Source: Victivallales bacterium (GTDB lineage: Bacteria; Verrucomicrobiota; Lentisphaeria; Oligosphaerales; Oligosphaeraceae). From it: DNA of 52,138 bases. The stretch covers positions 1 through 52,138 of the forward strand of contig JAFZWH010000026.1 of assembly GCA_017617415.1 (NCBI GenBank), written 5' to 3'. Position numbers and translations under genes: made by a program. Shown here one piece after another: positions 7,357 to 15,147 of the stretch. Each line of letters starts with the position of its first letter. Position 1 is the stretch's first letter. The notes under the pieces were generated by a model, which worked only from the letters and a program-made list of their open reading frames with translations, was not told the DNA's origin and did not search any database.

Positions 7357-8712
7357 ATGAAGGCGTGCATCTACATTGGAACCGACAGCCTGGAGTGGTG
7401 CCGAAAGTACTTCCCGAACAAGGCACCAGGAGAACTGCCCATCGCCGGCAAGGAATGGTGCGCCTATCTTCTCGACCTTTGCTCGATGATGGAACGCATC
7501 GACAAGCTGTATATCGCCGACTGCTACCCTGCCGAGCGCCTCTCCGCCCTGTCGCGACGCAGCGGCTACTGGTCCACCGAACTGACCTATCTGCCGACCG
7601 CCACCTGCGCCTCGCCTTGGGAACTCCTCCAGGAACAGCCGCGCATCACCTGCGACCGAAAGGAGGGACTGCTACTCTTCTGGGGAATGCCCCTGCCGAA
7701 CCTCCCCGCTCCTGATGACCTCCTCCGCGACCTTCGTCCTGCCAATCCCAAAGCCAGGGATCTCCCTGCTGGAGTTTATCTTTGGAAGGATAGAGAATTC
7801 TACGAGTGCGTATGTCCGCTGCACCGCCTGACCAGTATTCAGGACTACTTCGACCTGAATTTCACATTTCTTCACTTGCCTGGCCTCTATATTCTCCCCG
7901 GATACTCTGACCAAAAAGACGCGGGTATTGGGCGTAATATCACCATTCTCCCGAACTGTACCCTCGAACCGCCACTAATCATCCAGGACAACTGCTACCT
8001 GGGCCGTAACCTCACCCTTGAAAACGGAGTCATCCTCGGAAGAAACACCCTCGTCGATGACCACACTACCATCAAACACTCCATTACCCTGGACAATACC
8101 TACATCGGCAGTCGAATGTATCTGGAGGACAAGATTGTCTGCGGAAACCGCGTGATTGACGTCCATACTGGCGCCTTCGTGGACCTTCAGGAGGAATTCC
8201 TCGCCATGGACAGCCGGCGGAAAATGTTCGACCGCTTCCGGGTGGCCGGTCTCCTGACCGCGCTCCCCCTCGTCGTCCTCCTTCTGCCCTGGTATGTGAT
8301 TGGCCTCCCGTTCAAACACTGGCTCATCAGGGTGCCCTTCTTCCGGCTGCTCTTCCGCGTCTATCCGAAATGCTGGGGGGTGCTTGCCTGGAAAACCAAT
8401 CTCGTACGCGTCGGCGCAAAAGACCCGGACTATGCCTTCCGCTTCATGGACCGCTATCTCTTCCCATACGACGAGAAGACGCGCGAACTGGGCGACATCT
8501 ATTACCAGCAGCACCGCACGATTTCCCTAATGCTTGGCGTAGTCTGCCGCAGTCTCCTCAAACGCCTCGTCCAACTCTCCGAGCTGCCGCCCGACACTCC
8601 CGTCGAATTGCCGCCGAAGCTTCGCTCGTCTGCGCCAACGACGGAGACAGATGTCAGGACACCATCCATTTCCGAAAGTGACGTCTCCCTTTCGACTCCG
8701 CCGCGAAAATGA
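7357..8712 (+). CDS. Degenerate sugar nucleotidyltransferase with hexapeptide helix and membrane tail
   Basis: A 451-residue protein of mixed build. Residues 1-130 resemble the nucleotide-sugar pyrophosphorylase fold (GELPIAGKEWCAYLLDLC is in the place of the usual P-V-x-G-K-P region), but the glycine-rich GxGTRL nucleotide loop at the N-terminus is missing. Residues about 188-285 are left-handed beta-helix hexapeptide repeats (IGRNITILPNC, LGRNLTLENGVILGRN, IGSRMYLEDKIVCGN). Residues about 290-330 are strongly hydrophobic, followed by a region resembling the end of membrane sugar transferases. A Ser/Thr/Pro-rich tail closes it. It sits between the priming transferase and the next nucleotidyltransferase-like gene, overlapping the latter by ATGA. 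Function is unknown; a membrane-docked scaffold or acyl/nucleotidyl-modifying role is possible. Confidence 0.65.
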   Translation: MKACIYIGTDSLEWCRKYFPNKAPGELPIAGKEWCAYLLDLCSMMERIDKLYIADCYPAERLSALSRRSGYWSTELTYLPTATCASPWELLQEQPRITCDRKEGLLLFWGMPLPNLPAPDDLLRDLRPANPKARDLPAGVYLWKDREFYECVCPLHRLTSIQDYFDLNFTFLHLPGLYILPGYSDQKDAGIGRNITILPNCTLEPPLIIQDNCYLGRNLTLENGVILGRNTLVDDHTTIKHSITLDNTYIGSRMYLEDKIVCGNRVIDVHTGAFVDLQEEFLAMDSRRKMFDRFRVAGLLTALPLVVLLLPWYVIGLPFKHWLIRVPFFRLLFRVYPKCWGVLAWKTNLVRVGAKDPDYAFRFMDRYLFPYDEKTRELGDIYYQQHRTISLMLGVVCRSLLKRLVQLSELPPDTPVELPPKLRSSAPTTETDVRTPSISESDVSLSTPPRK

Positions 8713-9764
8713 CCGACCCACGACGCTATACCGCCCTCCCCTGTCCGGCGCTGGAGGCCGAACTGGACTGCGCACTTGCGGAGCTGGCCACGGCGATTGA
8801 CGCGCTTCAGCCGCCGAAGCTGGCCACCGTCATATTGGGCGGCGGCTATGGCCGCGACGAGGGCGGCATCCTCCACACGCCGTCCGGCGACCGACTCTAC
8901 AACGACCTGGACTTCTTTGTTTTCGCCCAAGACGCGACGCGCCAGGAGCGACTGCAAATCGACCAGACGTTGGCGTCACTCGTCCCCCAATGGTCGGAAA
9001 AACTCCAGGTCGCAGTGGACTTCGGTCCCGCCAAGAATCTCTCCGACTTGCCTAAGGTCGCCCGGACACTGATGTACCAGGAGTTGCTCCGGGGCTGGAA
9101 GCCCGTCTGGGGAAAAATCGACTTGTCCAGCCACATCTCCGCCCTGCCCGCAGACGAACTGCCCGTCACCGAGGCCATGCGCCTTTTGCTGAACCGTGGC
9201 ATGGGGTTGCTCCTGGCCGGAGAACGCCTGGACACCAACAGTGAGGATTCGGATTTCATCGTGCGCAATATGCACAAGACCCTGCTTGGTTGCGGAGATG
9301 CTTTGCTGATTGCCAATGGCCAATACGCCTGGAGCGCCGCAGAGCGTCTTGCCGCCATCCAGAACCTGGCGCGTCAGGGCAGTCTCCCCGACGATTTCCT
9401 TGTAGGCTACGAAACCGCCTGCCATTACAAGCAGGAACCCATCCCACGACTGCCGGGAAATCCGTGGGAGTTCTGGCGGCGGTGCCGACAATTCTGGCTA
9501 TGGACCGTCCAGAGTGTGGCTGGCCAGGCAGGTGCCGATGCGAAACTTGTGCGGACTGGCCTCCATCGAACCGCCCTCACCGAATGCTCGCTGCGGAATT
9601 TCCTACGCTGGACACTGCGGAGCCGACGACTTCGCGCGCCACGTTTCGCCTTCGATGCTCCCGTCGTCACCATCCTGGGAATGCTTTACGACGAACTGCT
9701 CCGGCCTTCTCCGATATATCCCGTCCCCCAAAAACTCCTCCGCCTCTGGCACTTCTTCAACTGA
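8709..9764 (+). CDS. Pol-beta-superfamily nucleotidyltransferase-like protein
   Basis: A 351-residue soluble protein. Near the N-terminus it has the nucleotidyltransferase signature ILGGGYGRDEG followed by YNDLDFFVF (about residues 38-67), with a later acidic VDFG (about 98-101) that could supply the third metal ligand. The rest is helical, basic and not recognised. It overlaps the upstream gene by 4 bases and leads, after 19 bases, into the STAS gene, so these genes should be co-translated. It could add a nucleotide to a sugar, lipid or protein partner of the polysaccharide machine; the substrate is not visible. The motif assignment is fairly safe, the biological role is not. Confidence 0.65.
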   Translation: MTDPRRYTALPCPALEAELDCALAELATAIDALQPPKLATVILGGGYGRDEGGILHTPSGDRLYNDLDFFVFAQDATRQERLQIDQTLASLVPQWSEKLQVAVDFGPAKNLSDLPKVARTLMYQELLRGWKPVWGKIDLSSHISALPADELPVTEAMRLLLNRGMGLLLAGERLDTNSEDSDFIVRNMHKTLLGCGDALLIANGQYAWSAAERLAAIQNLARQGSLPDDFLVGYETACHYKQEPIPRLPGNPWEFWRRCRQFWLWTVQSVAGQAGADAKLVRTGLHRTALTECSLRNFLRWTLRSRRLRAPRFAFDAPVVTILGMLYDELLRPSPIYPVPQKLLRLWHFFN

Positions 9765-9783
9765 TTCGCCGCAAACCCTAATT

Positions 9784-10149
9784 ATGGATATCGAAATCCA
9801 AAGTGAATTCATCGGTGAAATCCTGAAATTCACCCTGAGGGGAAAACTGCTCACCTGCGACGCCAAGGAATTTTCCGACACTCTCCAGAATCAGCTTCAG
9901 GACCACCAGAAGTTGCTCTTTGACCTTAGCGGCCTGAACGAGATCGACTACGACGGCCTTCGCGCGCTGGTGTCCTCCCTCCAGTGGGCAGTCCTCAAAG
10001 GCTGCACCGCCAAACTGGCGGCCATCCAGCCTGTGCCACGTATCCTCTTTGACATCACCCGCGTCTCCCAGGTCTTCGAGTGTCTCCCTACCGCCCAGGA
10101 GGCTCTTGAAGCCCTGAAAAAGACTGACGACTCCGTCAATCCACAATGA
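9784..10149 (+). CDS. STAS-domain protein (anti-sigma-factor-antagonist/SypA-like)
   Basis: A 121-residue single STAS domain: a beta strand IEIQSEFIGEILKFTLRG, helix, then LLFDLSGLNEIDYDGLRALVSSL and LAAIQPVPRILFDITRVSQVFE, matching the SpoIIAA/RsbV fold over its full length. I chose the ATG at 9784 because the domain starts there, although an open frame runs further upstream inside the preceding gene. In SpoIIAA the conserved loop is DSSGL, whose first Ser is phosphorylated; here it is Asp55-Tyr56-Asp57-Gly58-Leu59, so neither serine is present. The stop overlaps the start of the next glycosyltransferase (ATGA). By analogy with SypA of Vibrio fischeri it may tune polysaccharide synthesis by protein contact; no partner kinase or phosphatase gene is in the window. 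Confidence 0.85.
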   Translation: MDIEIQSEFIGEILKFTLRGKLLTCDAKEFSDTLQNQLQDHQKLLFDLSGLNEIDYDGLRALVSSLQWAVLKGCTAKLAAIQPVPRILFDITRVSQVFECLPTAQEALEALKKTDDSVNPQ

Positions 10150-10982
10150 ACCACCTGGTCAGCATTCTGGTCCGCTCCAAAAACGACGAGTCTTTCGTCA
10201 CGGCGACCTTGCGTGCCATCTTCGACCAGAAGTGCGATATACCATTCGAGGTACTCTGCTGCGACGACGGCTCCACCGACCGCACCCCGCAGCTCATCGC
10301 CGCCTTTCCACAGGCCACCATCCTCCCCAGACCATCTGGAGAATATCTTCCGGGAAAACGACTTAACTATATGGTGTCCAACGCCTCTGGTGACATCATC
10401 GTCTTCAACAACGCCGACGCCATTCCCCTCGGACAAAACTGGCTCCAGAACCTCGTCGCGCCATTGCTAGCCGGCACGGCTGATGTAACCTACGGCAACC
10501 AGCTCCCGCGCCCCAACGCGCAGTTCCTCGTGCGCAAGGACCATCTCCGGGCCTTCGGAGACGGCAAGACCGCCGCCAAATGGCGCTTCTTCTTCTCGCT
10601 GGCCACTGCCGCCGCCTGGCGCAAAGACTTGCTGGACAGGCCTTTCGATGAGACGATACGATACTCCGAGGATGTCGAATGGGCACGCCGAAGCAGCCCC
10701 CGCATCGCCTACGCTCCAGAAGCGCGGGTGGAGCACTCCCACAACTACACCCTCGCCGAACTGCGACGTCGCTTCTACGGCGAAGGCCAGGCCGACGCGC
10801 GAATCTTCGGTCCCACGCCGCTCTGGAGGGAAATCGCCTCCGCCGTCTGCGAGACGCTGCGCGACCTCGCATTCCTTTTGCCACGACCCGCTGGCTGGAA
10901 GGAACTGCCACTGGCGCCATTGCGGAGATGGACGCAAAAATATTACCATTGGAAAGGAGGACGCGCCGATGACCATGCTTAA
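10146..10982 (+). CDS. Glycosyltransferase family 2
   Basis: A 278-residue GT-A fold enzyme. The N-terminus MNHLVSILVRSKNDE, the nucleotide-binding CCDDGSTDRT (about 38-47), the NNADAIPLG segment replacing the usual DxD (about 83-91) and a late EDVEWARR (about 176-183) with HSHNY are typical of GT2 enzymes. It should transfer a sugar onto the growing lipid-linked repeat unit on the cytoplasmic side. The start overlaps the STAS stop by 4 bases and the end overlaps the next gene by 14 bases, so the operon is translationally coupled. Donor and acceptor sugars cannot be read from the sequence. Confidence 0.88.
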   Translation: MNHLVSILVRSKNDESFVTATLRAIFDQKCDIPFEVLCCDDGSTDRTPQLIAAFPQATILPRPSGEYLPGKRLNYMVSNASGDIIVFNNADAIPLGQNWLQNLVAPLLAGTADVTYGNQLPRPNAQFLVRKDHLRAFGDGKTAAKWRFFFSLATAAAWRKDLLDRPFDETIRYSEDVEWARRSSPRIAYAPEARVEHSHNYTLAELRRRFYGEGQADARIFGPTPLWREIASAVCETLRDLAFLLPRPAGWKELPLAPLRRWTQKYYHWKGGRADDHA

Positions 10983-12195
10983 AATCGCCCATGTGGTTCG
11001 GCGCTTCACCTTCGACGAATGGGGCGGTACCGAGTCCGTCGTCTGGAACACCGCCCTTCAGCAGTGCGCCATGGGACTCGAACCCGAAATCCTGGCCACC
11101 AGCGCACTCGCCGTGCCCGGCGAGGAACTCCGGCAGGGCATTCGCATCCGCCGATTCCCCTACTGGTATCCCTACTTCCCGATGACCGCCGAAACCCGCC
11201 TCGCTCTGGATAAAAAAGGTGGCAACCCTTTCTCGCCAAAACTCTTCCAGGAATTGCAAAAAGGCGGATACTCGCTTATCCACATCCACTGCGGCGGACG
11301 CCTCGCGGTGCAATGCGCGCTGACCGCGAGGCACCTGGGCATCCCCAGTGTCATCTCGCTTCACGGCGGTCATGCGAAAGTCCCGCAGGAGGAAATTCAG
11401 AAGATGCTTGCCCCCACCAAAGGCAAATTCCACTACGGCGGAATCATGGACCGTCTGATGGGACTGCGGAAAGACGCCGTGGCCGAAGCCTCCGCCGTCA
11501 TCTGCCTCAGCCACGCCGAGCAGTCCGCCCTGCAAGAACGCCTTCCCAGCCAACGGATTGTTTATCTTCCCAATGGCGTGGACTGCCAGGTGTTTCAGGC
11601 CAAACCGACGATTTCTCCGCGCACCGAATGGGGCATTCCCCCGGAACAGCGGTTATTGCTCTGCATCTCCCGCATCGACTACCAGAAAAACCAGGCGATT
11701 CTGCTGGAGGCGTTGGCAAAACTGCCCGATACTCACCTGCTGCTCGTCGGTCCAATCACCTCCCAGACCTATTACGAACAGTTGCTTCAAAAGGCTCACG
11801 ACCTGAACGTCACCAATCGCCTGACCATCATCCCTGGCTTGCCGCCCGACGATCCGCGCCTCAAGGCAATCCTCCACGAGGCCGAACTCTTCGTGCTTCC
11901 ATCTCTCCACGAGCCCTTCGGCATCGTCGCCCTCGAGGCCTGGGCCGCCGGACTCCCCGTGGTTGCCGCACGCGTCGGCGGGTTGCCGGACTTCATTGCC
12001 CATGAACGCAACGGACTGCTCTTCAACCCGCAGGACGCGGCGGACCTCACCGCCCAAATCACGCGCCTCTTGACGGACAACGAGTTACGCAACACCCTCG
12101 TCGCCAATGCCTTGACCGATGTTCTGAACTACTCCTGGTCGGCCATCGCACAACGTCTGGCGGAACTCTACCATGAACTGTTCCATGCCAAATAA
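10969..12195 (+). CDS. Glycosyltransferase family 4 (GT-B)
   Basis: A 408-residue GT4 enzyme. The start is set at the ATG at 10969 because GGAAAGGAGG (10951-10960), the best ribosome site in this operon, stands 8 bases before it, and the family N-terminus LKIAHVVRRFTFDEWGGTE begins there; the longer open frame upstream lies inside the previous gene. The C-terminal domain shows LLLCISRIDYQKNQ, LLLVGP, and the donor-binding LPSLHEPFGIVALEAWAAGLPVVA with the E-x7-E motif. It probably adds one sugar of the repeat unit. It overlaps both neighbours. Confidence 0.9.
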   Translation: MTMLKIAHVVRRFTFDEWGGTESVVWNTALQQCAMGLEPEILATSALAVPGEELRQGIRIRRFPYWYPYFPMTAETRLALDKKGGNPFSPKLFQELQKGGYSLIHIHCGGRLAVQCALTARHLGIPSVISLHGGHAKVPQEEIQKMLAPTKGKFHYGGIMDRLMGLRKDAVAEASAVICLSHAEQSALQERLPSQRIVYLPNGVDCQVFQAKPTISPRTEWGIPPEQRLLLCISRIDYQKNQAILLEALAKLPDTHLLLVGPITSQTYYEQLLQKAHDLNVTNRLTIIPGLPPDDPRLKAILHEAELFVLPSLHEPFGIVALEAWAAGLPVVAARVGGLPDFIAHERNGLLFNPQDAADLTAQITRLLTDNELRNTLVANALTDVLNYSWSAIAQRLAELYHELFHAK

Positions 12196-13318
12196 AATCC
12201 TATTTATAGGCGGTCCCACGGGCTTCGCCGGAGGCATCGAGCAATATGCCTTCCAGACCGCGAAGTTCCTGCGAGAGAACGGTCTGCGTGTGGACTGGTG
12301 CGGTTTCGGCGAAACCCATCGAGACGCCCAGCGGTTCTGCAGTGGCTTCGATCGGATCGTCAGTGTCGAGCAAATCCTGACCACCGACGACTACAAACTG
12401 GTTGCCTTGCACAAGCTTCCTGAACTCGGACTCCTGACCAGACTGCGCCTGAAATTTGGCGAACGCCTCGTCTTCTGGGCACATGACCACGACCTCTACT
12501 GCCCGCGACGGCACTACTACACGCCCTTCGGACGCTCCAACTGCCACCGCGCCTTCGCACCACTGCGATGCTGGCTCTGCGCACATGTCACCAGACCGCA
12601 TAACTGGAAATCCTTGCATTCAAACCATTCCGCATTGCTGAGCGAATTGAAAGGGCACCACGCCGTGGTCCTCTCAAATTTTATGGCGGAGAATCTTCGC
12701 AAAAATGGCTTCACTGCCGAGAAGATCCATTTGCTAAATCCCGCGATACAATCATTTTACTATATAAGTAATAAGTTTTATACAAAAGTGTTAAATATAA
12801 TTTATGTCGGACAACTCATACGTGGAAAGGGCGTGGATCTGATGCTGGAGGCACTAGGAAAACTGACTATCCCTTGGCACGCCAGAATCGTAGGGGACGG
12901 ACCTGACCGCACAATGCTGGAAACCGTGGCAAGTCGTCTTGGCATACGTGACCATCTGGAGTTCACCGGCTGGTTGGAGAATCCAGAAACCATTCTTTCT
13001 CAAAGCGATGTGGCGGTCTTCCCCAGCCGTTGGCAAGAACCCTTCGGTCTGTCGGGTGCAGAGGCACAGGTGCACGGAGTGCCAGTGGTCGCCTTCGATG
13101 TCGGCGGTGTGCGGGAATGGCTGCAAGACGGCATCACTGGTTATGTGGTTCCCCCGCAGGACACAACGGCGATGGCGGACCGCCTCACAAAACTCTTCCA
13201 AGACTCTACGCTACGGCAGTCCCTCAGCGAGAATGCCCGCCAACTCATGCAGGAGCGCTTCTCCCCTGAGCATTTTCTGGCTGACTTCCAAAAACTTCTA
13301 GCGGAGGTGTCACCATGA
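12173..13318 (+). CDS. Glycosyltransferase family 4 (GT-B), second copy
   Basis: A 381-residue GT4 enzyme with N-terminal KILFIGGPTGFAGGIEQYAF (glycine-rich acceptor loop), linker, and C-terminal IIYVGQLIRGKGVDLM, VGDGPDRTMLE, FPSRWQEPFGLSGAEAQVHGVPVVAF. ATG at 12173 (preceded by GGAAC) or at 12185 could be used; both overlap the previous gene. About 60 bases at 12746-12806, coding for the domain linker and first strand of the C-terminal domain, are strikingly AT-rich compared with the rest of the gene. The stop overlaps the next start by ATGA. Substrates are unknown. Confidence 0.88.
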   Translation: MNCSMPNKILFIGGPTGFAGGIEQYAFQTAKFLRENGLRVDWCGFGETHRDAQRFCSGFDRIVSVEQILTTDDYKLVALHKLPELGLLTRLRLKFGERLVFWAHDHDLYCPRRHYYTPFGRSNCHRAFAPLRCWLCAHVTRPHNWKSLHSNHSALLSELKGHHAVVLSNFMAENLRKNGFTAEKIHLLNPAIQSFYYISNKFYTKVLNIIYVGQLIRGKGVDLMLEALGKLTIPWHARIVGDGPDRTMLETVASRLGIRDHLEFTGWLENPETILSQSDVAVFPSRWQEPFGLSGAEAQVHGVPVVAFDVGGVREWLQDGITGYVVPPQDTTAMADRLTKLFQDSTLRQSLSENARQLMQERFSPEHFLADFQKLLAEVSP

Positions 13319-15123
13319 AGATTCTGCTCTCCTGCGTGCCCTTCGACCACGGCAAGTCTGGCATCTCCGTGTATCTCCGCAATCTGGTCGCCGCCCTGAC
13401 CGCCCAGGGGCACGACATTACGCTGATGGTGGAGGCGGACGCGACAGAAGCATTCCCAACCTACCCCAAGGTCATTCTGCCAAACTTCTGCCGCAAGCCA
13501 CTTTGGTCCATGCTCTACCACCTGTTCGTGCTTCCCTTCCGCTTGCACTTCAAGGAGTTCGACATGGTCATCCTCGGCGCGGCCAACCGCCGCGCCTTCT
13601 GCCGCTACCCCGTCTTCACCGCCGCCGTAGTCCATGACCTCTCGCAATACCACGTTCCCGCCAAATACGATGTCTTCCGGATGTTCTACATCAAATGGCT
13701 GCTGCCGCACTACGTTCGGAAGGCGCAGGCCGTCGTCGCCATCAGCCAGGCGACTGCGATGGATTTGAGGGACCATTGGAAAATCCCGCCCGACAGGCTA
13801 CATGTCATCTACAACGGCGTCTCCTCCCCACCGTCGGACTCGGAGACTGCGCAGCCATGGCTTCACGAGCACGGCATCCGCCGTCCTTTTATCCTATATA
13901 TATCGCGTCTGGAGCATCCTGGCAAGAACCACCGCCATCTGATCGAGGCGTTCAGCGCCCTGCCACCCGAAGTGGCCAGCCAGTTTGATCTGCTGCTGCC
14001 TGGCGCGCCTTGGAATGGCGCAGAGGAAATCCTTCAGGCGGCCAAGAACTCTCCGTACGCCGACCACATTCATTGCGTCGGCTATGTCCAGCCCGAACTG
14101 TTGCCTGCACTCTACCGCACGGCGACATGCTATGTATTCCCTTCATTTGCAGAGGGCTTCGGACTCTCGCTCATCGAGGCCATGCAATACGGCGTGCCCT
14201 GCGCCTGCTCCAACACCACCGCACTGGGCGAACTCGGAGAAGGCGCCGCACTGCTCTTCGACCCCAACCGTACCGAGGAAATCGCCCACGCCATCAACGA
14301 ACTGCTGACCTCCCCTGAAACCCGCGAGAAACTGCGCCAGAAGGGCCTTCAGCGCGCAAAGGAGTTCTCCTGGGAAAACACCGCACGGGCATTCGGACAA
14401 CTCGACCGACGGCCCAGAGTCTTCGGAGTCCCATGTGACAATGTCACGATGGAACAGGCTCTTGAACGGCTTGACGAACTGGTGCACGCCCCTGGTACCG
14501 CCTTCGCGGCATACGTCAATGCCCACTGCCTCAATGTCTCCTGCAAAGACGCCGAATACTGCGCCATCCTCAACCGCGCGGACGCTGTCTGGCCAGACGG
14601 CGCAGGAGTACGGCTCGCTGGCCGGATTAAAGGCTTTCCTGTGCCGTCCAATGTCAACGGCACCGACATGTTCCCCCTGCTCTGCCAACGCCCCTACCGC
14701 ATTTTCCTGTTGGGCGGAGCGCCTGGCGTCGCCGAGCAGGCGATGGCGAAGGCCCATGAAAAGTACCCCACCGCGCAATTCGTGGGAGCCGCCTCAGGCT
14801 TCTTCGCGGATGAGACAGAGGAACGCCAAGTCATCGACCAGATCAACGCCTTGCGACCAGATATCCTGCTGGTCGCCCTGGGAGTTCCGCTTCAGGAAAA
14901 GTGGATCGACCACCATCGCACAGAACTCAACTGCGGAGTCGCTCTCGCCGTCGGCGGACTTCTGGACTTCGTCTCTGGTCGCATCCCTCGTGCGCCCAAA
15001 TGGCTGCGTCGGCTCGGTCTGGAATGGTGCTATCGACTCTGTCAGGAGCCCAAACGCCTATTCAAACGATATATCATCGGCAACCCACTGTTCGTCCTGC
15101 GGTTGCTATTTGGAAAGAGGTGA
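13315..15123 (+). CDS. Bifunctional GT4-GT26 (WecG/TagA/CpsF) glycosyltransferase fusion
   Basis: A 602-residue fusion. Residues 1-360 are a GT4 enzyme (MKILLSCVPFDHGKSGISVYLRNL at the N-terminus; LYISRLEHPGKNHRHLIEAF; FPSFAEGFGLSLIEAMQYGVPCA). From about residue 367 a complete GT26 domain follows: VFGVPCDNVTMEQAL, AYVNAHCLN, NRADAVWPDGAGVRLAGR with the catalytic Asp, IFLLGGAPGVAE, LLVALGVPLQEKWI and the basic C-terminal membrane-association tail. WecG/TagA enzymes add N-acetyl-mannosamine(uronic acid) as the second sugar on a lipid-linked acceptor; a fusion would let two successive sugars be added by one polypeptide. It is the last gene of the coupled operon and is convergent with the next gene 25 bases away. 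Confidence 0.9.
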   Translation: MKILLSCVPFDHGKSGISVYLRNLVAALTAQGHDITLMVEADATEAFPTYPKVILPNFCRKPLWSMLYHLFVLPFRLHFKEFDMVILGAANRRAFCRYPVFTAAVVHDLSQYHVPAKYDVFRMFYIKWLLPHYVRKAQAVVAISQATAMDLRDHWKIPPDRLHVIYNGVSSPPSDSETAQPWLHEHGIRRPFILYISRLEHPGKNHRHLIEAFSALPPEVASQFDLLLPGAPWNGAEEILQAAKNSPYADHIHCVGYVQPELLPALYRTATCYVFPSFAEGFGLSLIEAMQYGVPCACSNTTALGELGEGAALLFDPNRTEEIAHAINELLTSPETREKLRQKGLQRAKEFSWENTARAFGQLDRRPRVFGVPCDNVTMEQALERLDELVHAPGTAFAAYVNAHCLNVSCKDAEYCAILNRADAVWPDGAGVRLAGRIKGFPVPSNVNGTDMFPLLCQRPYRIFLLGGAPGVAEQAMAKAHEKYPTAQFVGAASGFFADETEERQVIDQINALRPDILLVALGVPLQEKWIDHHRTELNCGVALAVGGLLDFVSGRIPRAPKWLRRLGLEWCYRLCQEPKRLFKRYIIGNPLFVLRLLFGKR

Positions 15124-15147
15124 CGGGTGCCAGCAGCACATCAAGTG

